From positions 595,094 through 642,121 of the forward strand of contig NW_019773581.1 in assembly GCF_001039355.2 (NCBI RefSeq): DNA of 47,028 nt. Reading direction: 5' to 3'. The stretch comes from Lingula anatina. Its lineage: Eukaryota; Brachiopoda; Lingulata; Lingulida; Lingulidae. The position numbers were made by a program, and so were the translations under genes. The notes under the pieces are model-generated. The model ran no database searches. It worked only from the letters and a program-made list of their open reading frames with translations, and was not told the origin of the DNA. This document shows positions 21,413-31,271 of this stretch, piece after piece; position 1 is the stretch's first letter, and every line of letters starts with the position of its first letter.

Positions 21413-21685
21413 CCATGGCCTATAGGAGCCTACGCGTGCGTCTTTTAGACGCCCCTTAACAAACGAAAACAACATGCACCGCGTCTATTTTATACGTTAT
21501 TAAGCCCTATAGCAGCGAAACTGACACCACCTTCGTCTTTTACTACAGAGCTTTGAGGCCCGAAAATGATATGGCTGAGTCTGTTTCGCCACATACTGAA
21601 CTGCATAGATGCGAGATTAACACAACCCATGTCGCGTTCGTTTCTTTGAGCTTGAAATGGCTATGTTATAAAACGTCATTCACTA
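21413..21685. other. GC-richer unassigned segment
   Basis: Contains several CpG-bearing stretches (for example 'cctacgcgtgcgtc') but no supported frame or repeat. Confidence 0.35.
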
Positions 21686-22797
21686 ATACCCCCGTCACAC
21701 TTATTTGGAACAGCAGGAATGAAGAAGAATGAGCCTGATCAAAGAATTTTTAAAATTCGCACCACATTCGTGGAAAAATTTCAAATTATTGTAAGAGTAC
21801 CGTTGGAATACTCAGAATGCGCTTGAATTCGCCTGGAACTTTCGACTGTATTACAGGTAGCTCTCAAAAGCAGTTCGAATGTAGTTGGAAAACTAGGAAT
21901 ATTTATAATGCTGTAAGAAGGCAGTAAGAATATTTAGAATATACTTTGAACGGCGCACTAGGGTAGTTCGATTGCTGGCAACATAAATATTTCAGCTCAT
22001 CCGAGGCACATTCGAAACATTCTGGCGGGATATAAAATCCCCGTCACACTAGAGGCGGAATGATTAAGAATGGCGTCTGAAAAACAATTCTTTGTGCACT
22101 CCAGGATATTCGAAGAGCATTCTAAAAACATTCTAAAAACTCTGAGTGCATTCCAAATATTTTTACCCATTCTTATGGCCGGCTCGAATGTTTTTGTCAT
22201 GTCAAAAACTTTCGAAGTGCACTCCAAGAGGAAATTTATCGCAATATCCCTACAGTATTCCAACTACATTCGAGCTGCATTTGAGAGGTAATATACCTGG
22301 AATGTGCAAGAACCATTCCAGGCGGGTTCGATGTACATTCTTAGTATTCCAGAGGCATTCTTATAAAGCCGTAATATTTTACGATAATTTGAAATTCCCT
22401 CCCGAATATGGTACGAATTTTTTAATTTAGTAATTCCGGCTTGATTCCTACTGGTTTCGAATAAGTTTGACGGGGCCTTTAAGTCACTTGTCAGTTCGAA
22501 TATTCCTCTAATGTGATCAGAATGTTTCGAATGCTGTCGGAATGCCGTGAGAATGTTTATAATGCAGTCATAGTGCAGTTAGAATACTGTTCAAATGCCA
22601 TTTGATGAATTTCAACTTAGACTGCACTTCGAAAGTTTTTGACATGACAAAAACATTCGGGATGCCACAAGAATGGATAAAAATATTTAGAATGCACTCG
22701 GAATTTTTAGAATGCTCTTCGAATGTCCAGGAGCGCAAAAAGAATTGTCTTTCCGACGGCATTCTCGCTCATTCCGCCTCTAGTGTGAAGGGGGTAT
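21686..22797. mobile_element. Two interdigitated foldback elements (CCCCGTCACAC termini)
   Basis: One element begins CCCCCGTCACACTTATTTGG at about 21687 and ends in its inverted counterpart near 22475 (TTTGACGGGGCC). Its inner arms also match in inverted form (AGTTCGAATGTAGTTGGAA against TTCCAACTACATTCGAGCTG). A second begins CCCCGTCACACTAGAGGCGG at about 22038 and ends in the inverted copy at about 22795. Its arms (22041-22240 and 22590-22795) are near 80 percent identical by eye over 200 bp, including TGTTTTTGTCATGTCAAAAA. The open frames on both strands mirror these arms and are not genes. No transposase is present. Confidence 0.75.
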
Positions 22798-23127
22798 AAT
22801 GCCCATAGATGCGAAATTGACCAGACCCAGACGCATACAACATTTCACAAGGAAAAATATGATCCCGTACGGTGGATAACGCGGTACAAAGGGGTAGGGG
22901 GTGGACTCAACTACAATTCATATCAAGTATTAAATAACATACAGATTTTGCTCCGCATGTTACATTAAAACACACCGCCAAGCCATCACATGCATTAGTA
23001 TCTAAGAACAACCACCGACACCTGTGCCAACTGAACTCTGGGTCGAGTTGCTTAGGATGTTTAAAAACAGTAAAGTGAAGGCAAAATAATTCACCGTTTC
23101 ATTAAAAACATTACCAAACTAGTATGA
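22798..23127. other. Unassigned
   Basis: No gene or repeat recognised. Confidence 0.35.
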
Positions 23128-23412
23128 TTACTTGCAAATGTTTCTGTATAAAATTTGATAAATTTTGTTACAATAGATCTTGGTAAAGTGAAGCTGCAAA
23201 AGTACTGGGGCTGCAGTATTTGGTCTTAGGGTCAATCTCAACATGATTGTGACGATGTCCCAAATTACATCATATTGTGCAAGTGGAGACAGTGATGAAA
23301 GATAGTAGTCTGGTTGGAACAAGGGGTGCACGTAAAACCTCCTGACAAGCAATGTGAAGATAAATTTTCTTAATCCATGATGTTTTAATTTTTCTAGGTT
23401 TTCCCAGAACAA
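23128..23412 (-). CDS. Open frame of 94 codons, hypothetical
   Basis: Uninterrupted minus-strand frame from ATG at 23412 (MFWENLEKLKHHGLRKFIF) to a stop near 23128. It includes PLFQPDYYLSSLSPLAQYDV and DIVTIMLRLTLRPNTAAPVL. Amino-acid composition is protein-like, unlike the satellite-derived frames. It has no recognised domain, signal peptide or clear membrane segment, and no obvious homologue. It could be an exon of a larger gene or chance. Confidence 0.25.
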   Translation of the reverse strand: MFWENLEKLKHHGLRKFIFTLLVRRFYVHPLFQPDYYLSSLSPLAQYDVIWDIVTIMLRLTLRPNTAAPVLLQLHFTKIYCNKIYQILYRNICK

Positions 23413-23945
23413 ATCATTGTGGTTTACTTTAACATTATATCACACACTTGGCCTTAAATAAGAACATTTAAAATGTGGAAAGGGGAAGGAAATCGTTCAT
23501 TACATGAAGATGCAACAATGATCTATCCACCATTGTGTAGCGAAAGGGTTTCTCTACAGATATATGTAATGTATTAAAGCAAATAGTAATAATGGGCTCC
23601 ATTTGTCTATGCGTTCGGAACAATTTACCACAGTGATTTTCTTCCTAATGTGGGCGCAGTGAGAAAGTTCGTTTTGCCCCGTTACTTCCAGCGCACGGCA
23701 CCCACAGCTGTCTGTATTATGCGCTTTGGGTGGATTGGAGATTATTATAGGCCTACGTGTAGAACTGAACTTGTGCGTGTTTTATAGAGATAGAGAATTC
23801 TTCTCATGAATATCAAATTTAAACTTGTCTTTTAAAATATGAAACAAGGTAAATTTGTAAAACGTGCCGGTCTTCATGAGTCACCAGTGGTAGACTGCTT
23901 GAGGGGGCAGCCAGGACGGCCTGTGAACAAAAAACTTGGTAATTT

Positions 23946-24214
23946 GTTCAAATATATATTGATAATATTTTGGTTGAAAAGAATTTGCAACAGTACCGAG
24001 GGTGTCATTTTGGGAAGGTTTACGAGAAATCTATGAAATACTCCTCTGTGAATCAATTTTGGGCATCGTTCGATATAGGACAATGGTCATCAAACAAGAT
24101 AAAAAAGAAATCAAAAAAGGAGTGTAAAAATAACTTCCTTTCCTTTTAAATAATGAACAATGTTTATAAAATCAAATTCTTTTCAACCAAAATATTATCA
24201 ATATATATTTGAAC
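23946..24214. repeat. Perfect 42-bp inverted repeat with 185-bp spacer
   Basis: 23946-23987 (starting GTTCAAATATATATTGATAA, ending AAAAGAATTTG) equals the reverse complement of 24173-24214 with no mismatch. Perfect arms in otherwise diverged DNA suggest a recent foldback insertion or a local inverted duplication. Confidence 0.9.
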
Positions 24215-24220
24215 TAAAAA

Positions 24221-24403
24221 TCAGAAGATCTGGGCCGAAATAGCTTGAAAGTAGTGCTGGACTGGGATGCGCTTAATGTGCCCCGATTCTCCTCCGATGT
24301 AGTGTGTTAGTTGTGACAGGTATCTTGATTGCGCTGTCAAAGCGGGTCTTCTTTTTGCACCAAGATACTTGTTCATACGGATCGGAATTATATTTTCAAA
24401 CAT
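24221..24403 (-). CDS. Short protein-like frame, candidate exon
   Basis: Minus-strand frame containing GAKRRPALTAQSRYLSQLTH, GGESGHIKRIPVQHYF and QAISAQIF before the stop. Composition is coding-like and GC-richer than its surroundings. No ATG context, splice sites or family identify it with confidence. It may be the 3' portion of an exon or a transposon remnant. Confidence 0.25.
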   Translation of the reverse strand: MFENIIPIRMNKYLGAKRRPALTAQSRYLSQLTHYIGGESGHIKRIPVQHYFQAISAQIF

Positions 24404-24716
24404 TTTGCATACAATGGAATATATCTAGGAATATTAACGACGTAAGAAAATGTCATCTTCTCCCTTTCAATCGTCACTGGCACTTCGCCTTACATATGCA
24501 AAGATTCAGTGAAGATTTTTCGGGATGGGAAAGAGTGGAATACATGTAGTTTTGCAAATTAACACAATCGAAAAGGAGCGCATTTTAGTTTATTGGGTAA
24601 GTATAAAGACTATTTGCTTCCCTTCTGATAAATGCTGTAAGACTTATGGTTTTTGATAACAGATAAATCTTATCTACATTCACGTCTTTCATTTTTATCC
24701 TACAAAATCAGATTTC

Positions 24717-25043
24717 AGGGGCGCATCCAGGATTATTTGAAAGGGGGGGGGGAGGAAGGGTAGCGGATGCGAAGCCGACCAACCCCCCCCCCCTTGATGT
24801 GGGGTTAGGAGCCTGCTGAAGGGGCCCGAAATTTTTGGTAATTTAGAGGGCGAGCGGTGTAGAACATTTAAAATGATACAATTTAGAACAATATAATTCA
24901 GCTAGTCAAAATTCTAATTTCAAGATGGGACTGTTGGTGTGATTTTTTCTCCAAAACTGGCAAAAATACGCCCATAGTATATAGTTATATGTTCTTCGAT
25001 TTTTTTCAGAAATCGAAGGGGGTCAGGACCCCCCTGACCCCCC
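24717..25043. mobile_element. CAGGGGCGCATCCAGGA-type DNA transposon end
   Basis: Starts CAGGGGCGCATCCAGGATTA at 24717. This resembles the CAGGGGCGGATCCAGG termini of widespread non-autonomous DNA elements of animals. It is followed by G- and C-runs (24745-24755, 24785-24793) and GGGTCAGGACCCCCCTGACC next to the N gap at 25044, which probably hides the other end. Confidence 0.5.
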
Positions 25044-25093
25044 NNNNNNNNNNNNNNNNNNNNNNNNNNNNNNNNNNNNNNNNNNNNNNNNNN
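25044..25093. other. Assembly gap (50 N)
   Basis: Fifty Ns directly after a C-run; the low-complexity sequence probably stopped assembly. Confidence 0.98.
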
Positions 25094-25582
25094 GCATCTG
25101 AATGTCTGAACATTTCTCACATTTGCCACCTTGTTTCCTGTGTGGTGTCTATATATTTATCAGCTTTGCTGTCTAGTTAGTAGCTATTTACTAAAATGTC
25201 TGTATTGTTCATGAGTTCTGTTATTTGGTTATATTTGAGTATGGTGGTGCGTTCCTTGTTATTGTCCATTTCAGTTCATTATAATAATAATAATTATTTT
25301 TTTTTTATTGTTATTATTATTATTGTTATTATTATTATTTAAATTATTATATTATCATTATTATTTGTCCTTAAGAGTCCAAATATAGTTGCTTAATGAG
25401 GTTAGATGGCATTTAGCTAGGCAGTTGAAAGAGGTCTGTTGGTAATTATATCTATACTTGAATTCATGCTGAAAAATGCCATCGTATTCTTTTGTTTCAT
25501 TTTCTATTCTCATTGTTGCCTTACAAATTACATTTTTTCTAGACATTTGTCATTCATTGAGCATTCACTTTTTATTCTACAG
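25094..25582. other. Candidate intron or intergenic DNA
   Basis: AT-rich, with an (ATT/AAT)n tract at 25280-25350. No coding exon was seen. It may be the intron preceding the exon at 25583. Confidence 0.4.
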
Positions 25583-25687
25583 TTGCAAGTTTTTACTTCT
25601 GACACATTGTCAACAGTCCTACTGTTATTAATTATACTGTTGTTCTTAGCTTTAATGATTTGGGAAATATTGTCCAAACAGCTATAA
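25583..25687 (+). CDS. Candidate last exon encoding a C-terminal membrane anchor
   Basis: Pyrimidine-rich tract plus AG acceptor (CACTTTTTATTCTACAG, ending 25582). The following frame, LQVFTSDTLSTVLLLLIILL then FLALMIWEILSKQL, ends with TAA at 25685-25687. Residues about 9-27 form one strongly hydrophobic segment, followed by a short polar tail with one Lys. That is the layout of a tail-anchored or type-II C-terminus facing an organelle lumen. AATAAA follows at 25836-25841. The protein family is unknown and upstream exons are not found; the 50-N gap is nearby. A chance hydrophobic frame in T-rich DNA is possible. Confidence 0.4.
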   Translation: MQVFTSDTLSTVLLLLIILLFLALMIWEILSKQL

Positions 25688-25835
25688 TGTTATTTTTGTT
25701 AAAAATCTTATGCAACAAGGAACCTGCTGAGAAATGAGATTTAATAAGCTGTAAAAAGACTTTACTAACATTGTTCTGTGCATTTGCTACTTAATGGTGG
25801 ATTGAAACATAACTTTGCGCCTCAAAACTTTCGCA

Positions 25836-25841
25836 AATAAA
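25836..25841 (+). promoter_or_regulatory. AATAAA polyadenylation signal
   Basis: About 150 bp after the stop of the candidate anchor exon; weak evidence alone in AT-rich DNA. Confidence 0.3.
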
Positions 25842-25849
25842 ATTTAATA

Positions 25850-27084
25850 ATCTATTTCCAAAAAAATTCTATATCATAACCATTTTATTAAAAATCAGGC
25901 TTAATTAAAATTTACCCAAACATTTATTTGATCATATCATATTCTGTTTATATGAAACTTCTCATTACTGTTATATGCACAAATGGATTAATAACATAAA
26001 AAAGTAACATTATATAATATTCATTCCCTCCAGTAAATATAACTAGAATTCAACATAACATATCTTCGTTGTATTAATTGGCTATGTACTTTCTATTTAA
26101 TACTCCTTCTTCCCTTTAATACAATGATTAATCAGATGTGATTACATCCATCTTGTAATCATTACCTTGTTTTAAGAGAAAATTTTATGAATCCACTAAA
26201 ATGTTTCAGCATACATATATATTGTTTCTAAGTTGCCATTCAGTCCATATTTCAGCAGAAATAATCATCTAATGTTTATGTTTTATGAAGCAACATAACA
26301 TATTTCACTTAATAAAAACATGTTAATCATTTGTTTACCTATATATCCCTATCATATAATAAAACTATCAGTTAAATTACTCATTTAATTTAAGCATCTT
26401 CAGTTTATAATGTTAAATTGAACCCTTTAATATACATTATCTGATACTGACCAAGTATATTTACTCTTAGACTAATAATACTCACTTCCCATATTATTAA
26501 CATTTTATGATTCCTATTACAAACAAACTAAAAAAGAAAATTATATATACATACAAGTGAAAATACATGCAAAGATATGTGGGTAAATAAAGAAAAATGT
26601 TTGTTATAACATTGATAAGCTCATTAAGTTCTATTTAAACCGAATAATAAATTTATAATTCATTACAGTTATAAACATTATTTAATAGTGTAACAAAACA
26701 ATTATATAGAAAGTTAAAAAAAATACTAAATCTATATAATTCCTTAACATGACATTTAAACAAAACAATAGGGCATAGACAAATAACTAATTAAATTTTA
26801 TTAAATGTATATATATTTATTACAAACAAAAGTTAGGCACAACAAAACAAGTGCAGACAAAGTAAGTGTTTGAGTAAACCATCCTCCTTTTGTTTATTTA
26901 CATTAAAACAATCTAATATTGGCACAATGCTAATTTCTCTCCTCCCTTTAAAAAAATTATTAATTCAAAGACCAGAAATTGATCATGCAGAAAATGATTC
27001 TGGCATCAAAATTTTCTTGGAGTATTTTCATTATTTTAAATGATCCACTTTATCCACTTGAGTTTCAATTGTACTTTTACATCT
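25850..27084. other. Very AT-rich non-coding DNA
   Basis: Roughly three quarters A/T, with stops in all frames and no repeat unit recognised. It leads into satellite B. Confidence 0.5.
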
Positions 27085-28728
27085 TTAAAATATCAAGAAA
27101 ACAAAATTGTCAAAATTATTAATGTTTAACTATTTTATACCATGAAATTTGGCAGTCTTTTCAGTGTTATTTTCAGTTTTCTCAAATTTATTTTCCTTAA
27201 AATCTTTTTCATTGGACCCAGTCAACTAATGAGCTTATCACAGATTTTTATTGATTTTCAGCATCATTTGTACAAATTTCACAAACATTGGACTAGATTT
27301 GTCAAAATTCTTAACATTTAACTATTTGAAGTCATGGACTTTGGCAGTCTTTTCAATGAAACATTCAGTTTTCTAAATTATATTGTCAGAAAAAAAACTT
27401 TCATGAGAAACAGTCAACTGACGAGGTTATCACAGATTTTTATTGTTGTTATACATCATCTGTCCAGATATTGCAGATATTTGCAGATATTGGACTAGAT
27501 TTGTCAAAATTATTAATGTTTAACTATATTAAGGCACTGAATTTGGCTGACTTCTCAATGTTATTTTCAGTTTTCTCAAATTTATATGCTCTAAAAAAAG
27601 CTTTTTCATTGGACTTTGTCAACTGATTTGCTTTTCACAGATTTTTATTGATGTTAAGCATGAATCTTACAAATTTCACAAATATTTGACTAGATTTGTC
27701 AAAATTATTAACATTTAACTATATTAAGGCACTGCATTTGGCAGACTTCTCGATATAATTTTAAGTTTTCTCAAATTTATATGCTCTGAAAAAATATTTT
27801 TCATGAGACACAGTCAACAGATTTTTATTGTTGTTATGCATCATGTCTCCAAATTTCACAGATATTGGACTTGATTTGTCAAAATTATTAACGTTTAACT
27901 ATTTGAAGTCATGGAAAGTTCCGAAAATATCCTTTTTATTTTAGAGACAGTCAACTGTTAAGCTTAAGTTTATCAAAGTTATTAATGTTGAACTATTTTA
28001 ATCTGTAAAATTTGTCAATTTTAAAAATTTAATTTTCACTTATTTCAAATATATTGTTCTTTTTCCAGGTGACCTTTTCCATACAGCGTGGTGGGTTTTT
28101 TGATGAACTGATTCTTCCTGTCTGGTCATGGCTATTTCCTGTGAAAAAAAAACAGGCAGTGATAGACAACAGCAAGAGCAATGGTTTGTCTCATCCATGT
28201 GTACAATAGATGGCATGTGGCAAGCTTTAGGACATTGTCAAATGGTGTGCTAAACCCGCTTCCAGAAACCGATTGTAAGGAGGAATCTGCATATGGTATT
28301 GGTAGTAAGGAGAAGTCTTGAATGGGTATATATTTTTTTCAGAGGACAATTACACTTCAATTACACACAGTCAACTGATAAGCTTATCACAGATTTTTAT
28401 TGATTTTAAGCATCATTTTCAAATTCCACAAATATTCGACAAAATTTGTCAAAATTATTCATGTTTAACTATTTTATACCATGGAAATTGGTAGTCTGTT
28501 AGTTTGTTATTTTCAGTTTTTTCAAATTTATTGTCCTAAAAAAATCTTTTTCATCGGACCCAGTCAACTGATGAGCTTATCACAGATTTTTATTGTTGTT
28601 TAGCATCATTTGTACAAATTTCACAAATATTAGACTAGATTTGTCAAAATTATTAATATTTAACTATTTGAAGTCATGGACTTTGGCAGTCTTTCCAATG
28701 TAACATTCAGTTTTCTAAATTATATCGT
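27085..28728 (+). repeat. Satellite B, left array (about 192-bp monomers)
   Basis: Monomers share TTGTCAAAATTATTAA, TTTAACTATT, TTTGGCAGTCTTTTCA, TTTTCAGTTTTCTCAAATTT, CAGTCAACTGATGAGCTTAT and CACAGATTTTTATTG. The marker GTCAAAATTATT (or a close variant) recurs at about 27109, 27299, 27506, 27697, 27878, 28448 and 28641. At least three monomer subtypes are distinguishable ('ttgaagtcatgg', 'attaaggcac', 'ttataccatg'). It is interrupted by an exon-like module at 28069-28253. Confidence 0.9.
28069..28253 (+). pseudogene. Exon-like module in satellite B, copy 1 (frameshifted)
   Basis: After TTGTTCTTTTTCCAG the sequence matches the intact module at 33596-33778 up to the TAA at 28251-28253. An A run of nine in place of GTAGAAAAAAC shifts the frame by two bases in mid-module, so this copy cannot encode the shared peptide. 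Confidence 0.7.
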
Positions 28729-28729
28729 N
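28729..28729. other. Assembly join (single N)
   Basis: Satellite B is joined directly to the middle of the BEL polyprotein. The left satellite has already passed the point at which the right LTR edge sits in its monomer, so this is not a true insertion junction; an unknown amount of sequence is missing. Confidence 0.85.
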
Positions 28730-28730
28730 G

Positions 28731-30636
28731 GTACATCACCACCGATTAACAAGCCAATATCAGGGCAGTCTGGTAAAACATCTTTCAGATCTCGGAGGTG
28801 TGGCAAATTGTTGATCTTGACGGAGCGTTGCGGGGGTATGTTCAACTTGTCTACCGCCCATGCCTGCTGGACTGGGAAAGAGGCATCATCGTCTTCAATG
28901 GCTGAGGAAATGGTGAAACTGACTAGCTGTGCTCGCTGGCAATCTTCATCTCGAGTTACTGTTCCCATCTGTAGGATCTCCATTGGACCAGACAAGTTGA
29001 GCTGACTGGCTAAATCACGGCGTATCATAGTTAGTTGACTTCCACAGTCTAGTAAGGCACTAGTGTTGATCTTCTCACCGGTGGGTGACGTCACGATCAC
29101 AGGAACAACTTGCAGATAAACTTCAGAATTAGGATTTTGCGTAGCAAAGGATCTCTTGGGTTGAGCTTTTTCAGTTGCTGACGGGGCCTGTACTTCTGCC
29201 TGCACTGCACTGGAAGATACACACGTGGACCGAGGGTGGTAAACTTCCTGTGGGACGTCATGGAGAGTTGTGTGATGTCTCTTGTTGCAATTATCAGCTC
29301 TGCAGCGCCCAGGGGAGGTACAATCAGATGCAATGTGTCCTGGCCGTAGACAATTCCTGCAAAGTCGATGGGAATTGACGCATTCAAACCGTTTCTTTGT
29401 TGTCATTGCTAGATAAAGTTCACACTTGTAAAGTGCATGGAGACATCCACAAACAACACAGGTGGACTGCGAAGAGGGTCTCGAAGATGGCGTCTTGGAG
29501 AATGGATGGTCAACAGGTTTTCTCTCCTCAGGAACAGGCTGAGTAGTGTGAAAGGAGGACGCTTTACGACTTCTGGGTTGAACCGTCTCATAAACATCTT
29601 CTGCGAGGAGTGGGTCAAATAGTGAAGTTACTCTGTCTGATAACCAGCCTTCCAAATCTTCTAGAGTTGGTTCGTGGGTTGCTCGCAGAATACGGCAGCA
29701 CTCAGCCCAACGTTCTCTCATACGTAGTGGGAGGCGAAGTGTACAACGTCGTACCGTGTCCAAATTCATGACGTCTGCTTGATAATTCATCCGCTTTAGA
29801 ACAAAAATACAGTCTCGGATGTTGACATAAAACGATTCAAGTTGTACCCGGTCCCGGTCCTTGATTGTTGGGCCATCTGTCACTCGTTCCAAAAATGCTC
29901 GGGCCACCAGCGATCTATGTCCGAATCTGTGTTTTAGAGCTTTCAAGGCTATGGCATATGCTGCACCATCGATTCCATATCCCGCGATATGTTGTTTTGC
30001 TTGACCAGTTACACTGCTCTGTAGTAACCACATGCGCCGGGTATCCTTAAAATAGGGTTGCTTGTGCACTTCTTCGTAAAATAGTTCAGCAAACCTTGGC
30101 CAGTCTAGTGCAGACCCGTTGAATGGCGATATGGAGGCTCGCGGAGCATCCTTCTCGAACATGCACTTCAGAAGTAATTCTTCATAGGACTTGTCTGAAT
30201 CATTGGGTGTGGCTAAAACAGTCTCACTATATGGAACAAGTTCATCAATCCATGCGTCTATTGGTGCTGGGGTAGGTGCGACGGGAACATCATGGACTTG
30301 AGGCTCTTGGGATTGAGGCTGTTGAATTGGCTGCGGCTGTTCCTTGGTCACTTGTATAACCTCGGAGATTTCTCCCAAACAATCTGCGCAGGTTTCTTCA
30401 ACGTCAGCAAACCAGATCTGGGCGTCTGTGATGGCCGTTTCATCTTCCAGAATGTCGATGTATTTCAAGTTAGCAGTTTCGCATTCATTTTTTAGAGTAG
30501 TTATTTCGTCTTTCATTTCCGACAACCGATGTTTTCTAGTGGATTCATCGTGGATGAGCTGTCTTGCTTTCAGCACACGTTTAGTGAAGGCAGCCAGGCG
30601 TCCAGTTCTTGCGGCTTTCAATCTCTGTTCATCCAT
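28731..30636 (-). CDS. BEL/Pao gag-protease polyprotein (C-terminus cut by gap)
   Basis: The start chosen is ATG 30636-30634, 35 bp after the LTR; earlier in-frame codons lie in the LTR and primer-binding site. About 635 residues are visible. Residues 1-100 are charged and helical. About 165-345 form the gag-like DUF1759 domain (SPFNGSALDWPRFAELF, then GQAKQHIAGY). A Cys-rich segment at 393-405 and a CCHC zinc knuckle at 426-439 (C-x2-C-x4-H-x4-C) are followed by a further Cys/His cluster at 445-459. The A17-type aspartic protease (DUF1758) has its active-site Asp at 530 in ALLDCGSQ and a GLLIGGD motif near 628-634. Gag packages element RNA and the protease matures the polyprotein. The catalytic triplet is D-C-G where D-S-G or D-T-G is usual. 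The polymerase part is missing because of the gap, not a stop codon. Confidence 0.88.
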
Positions 30637-30651
30637 GCAGTAGGTGTTGAA

Positions 30652-30669
30652 ATCCGGCTCGCGAGACCA
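30652..30669 (-). other. Primer-binding site, tRNA-Tyr-like
   Basis: Immediately inside the LTR the minus strand reads TTGGTCTCGCGAGCCGGAT. Its complement ends in GAGACCA and contains AATCCGGCTCG. This resembles the 3' end of eukaryotic tRNA-Tyr (AATCCGGCTCGAAGGACCA) except in the last acceptor bases. Which tRNA primes the element is an inference. Confidence 0.5.
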
Positions 30670-30837
30670 ATGTTGCGGACAAGACGGTGATAGAAGCAAC
30701 AAGAACGAAGTAAATAAATAAATAAATAATTTAATAGCGAATAAATGGTTACAAACATTGAATGAAAATAAAATTAAACCAAATCGAAATGGATCGCTGT
30801 CGGTTGGACTGCTATCGAGAGATACCACTGTCGTAAG

Positions 30838-31090
30838 CCGCCGGGATGACTGCTGGGTCGTGGGCAGTGAGTGGCGCAGGAGTTGAGTAGACCGATATCG
30901 AGCCGCCGGGGTGACCGTCGAGTCTTGGGCCGATGATTGCAGCAGGAGTAGACCGCTGTCGAGCTGCCTGGGTGACCACGGAGTCGTAGGCCGGTGCGCG
31001 GCGCTGAAGAGAACCGCTGCTGTTGAGCCGCCGGGGTGACCGCGGAGTCGTAGGCCGGTGCGAGGCGCTGGAGAGAACCTCTTCTGTCAA
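30838..31090 (-). repeat. Roughly 62-bp tandem repeats within the LTR
   Basis: Four diverged units of the pattern GAGCCGCCGGGGTGACCG, then GAGTCGTAGGCCGGTG, then GAGAGAACCGCTG, starting near 30838, 30900, 30960 and 31024 (plus strand). They lie downstream of the TATA box in the element's own sense, so they would be transcribed into the 5' leader. The open frames across them are by-products. Confidence 0.8.
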
Positions 31091-31161
31091 GCTGCCTGTC
31101 GTTGCTACAATTTGTGGTCGTCGGAGTGTGTCGATGCCGCACTGCATACCGCTGTAGAAAA

Positions 31162-31187
31162 CGTCCAGCTTATATAGCAGCTGGACG
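31162..31187 (-). promoter_or_regulatory. TATA box inside a 9-bp perfect palindrome
   Basis: CGTCCAGCT (31162-31170) and AGCTGGACG (31179-31187) are perfect inverted repeats, and the TATATAAG TATA box (31176-31169 on the minus strand) lies at their centre. Transcription would start about 30 bp downstream, near 31145, inside the LTR. Confidence 0.7.
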
Positions 31188-31271
31188 CAAAAACTGCTCA
31201 GTTACGGTGTTGAATGCGTTCACTATTGGCAGAGTTCATTAAGTAGGGAAGTTGAGTAACTGTCGCTGACA

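Larger units (their letters stand above)
28730..31271 (-). mobile_element. BEL/Pao LTR retrotransposon, 5' half
   Basis: Minus-strand element with a 5' LTR (31271-30671), a primer-binding site, and a gag-protease frame that stays open to the gap at 28729. Reverse transcriptase, RNase H, integrase and the 3' LTR are absent and would lie in the gap. The right LTR tip meets satellite B at ATTAATGTTTAAC, so the element inserted into a satellite monomer. The open frame with no lesion over 635 codons suggests a fairly recent insertion. Confidence 0.88.
30671..31271 (-). repeat. 5' LTR of the BEL/Pao element (601 bp)
   Basis: On the minus strand it starts TGTCAGCGACAG at 31271 and ends CCGCAACA at 30671, giving TGT...ACA termini. 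It contains a TATA box (31169-31176) and about four GC-rich tandem units (30838-31090). It is far more GC-rich than the surrounding satellite. The partner LTR is not in the window, so LTR divergence cannot be used to date insertion. Confidence 0.85.

Noticed and set aside
21997-22799. Short frames with EEHSKN and related words on both strands
   Set aside because: Mirror-image products of the foldback arms.
30774-31147. Frames of 111 and 122 codons rich in Arg, Ser and Pro within the BEL LTR
   Set aside because: They overlap each other, translate the GC-rich tandem units of the LTR, and resemble no BEL protein.
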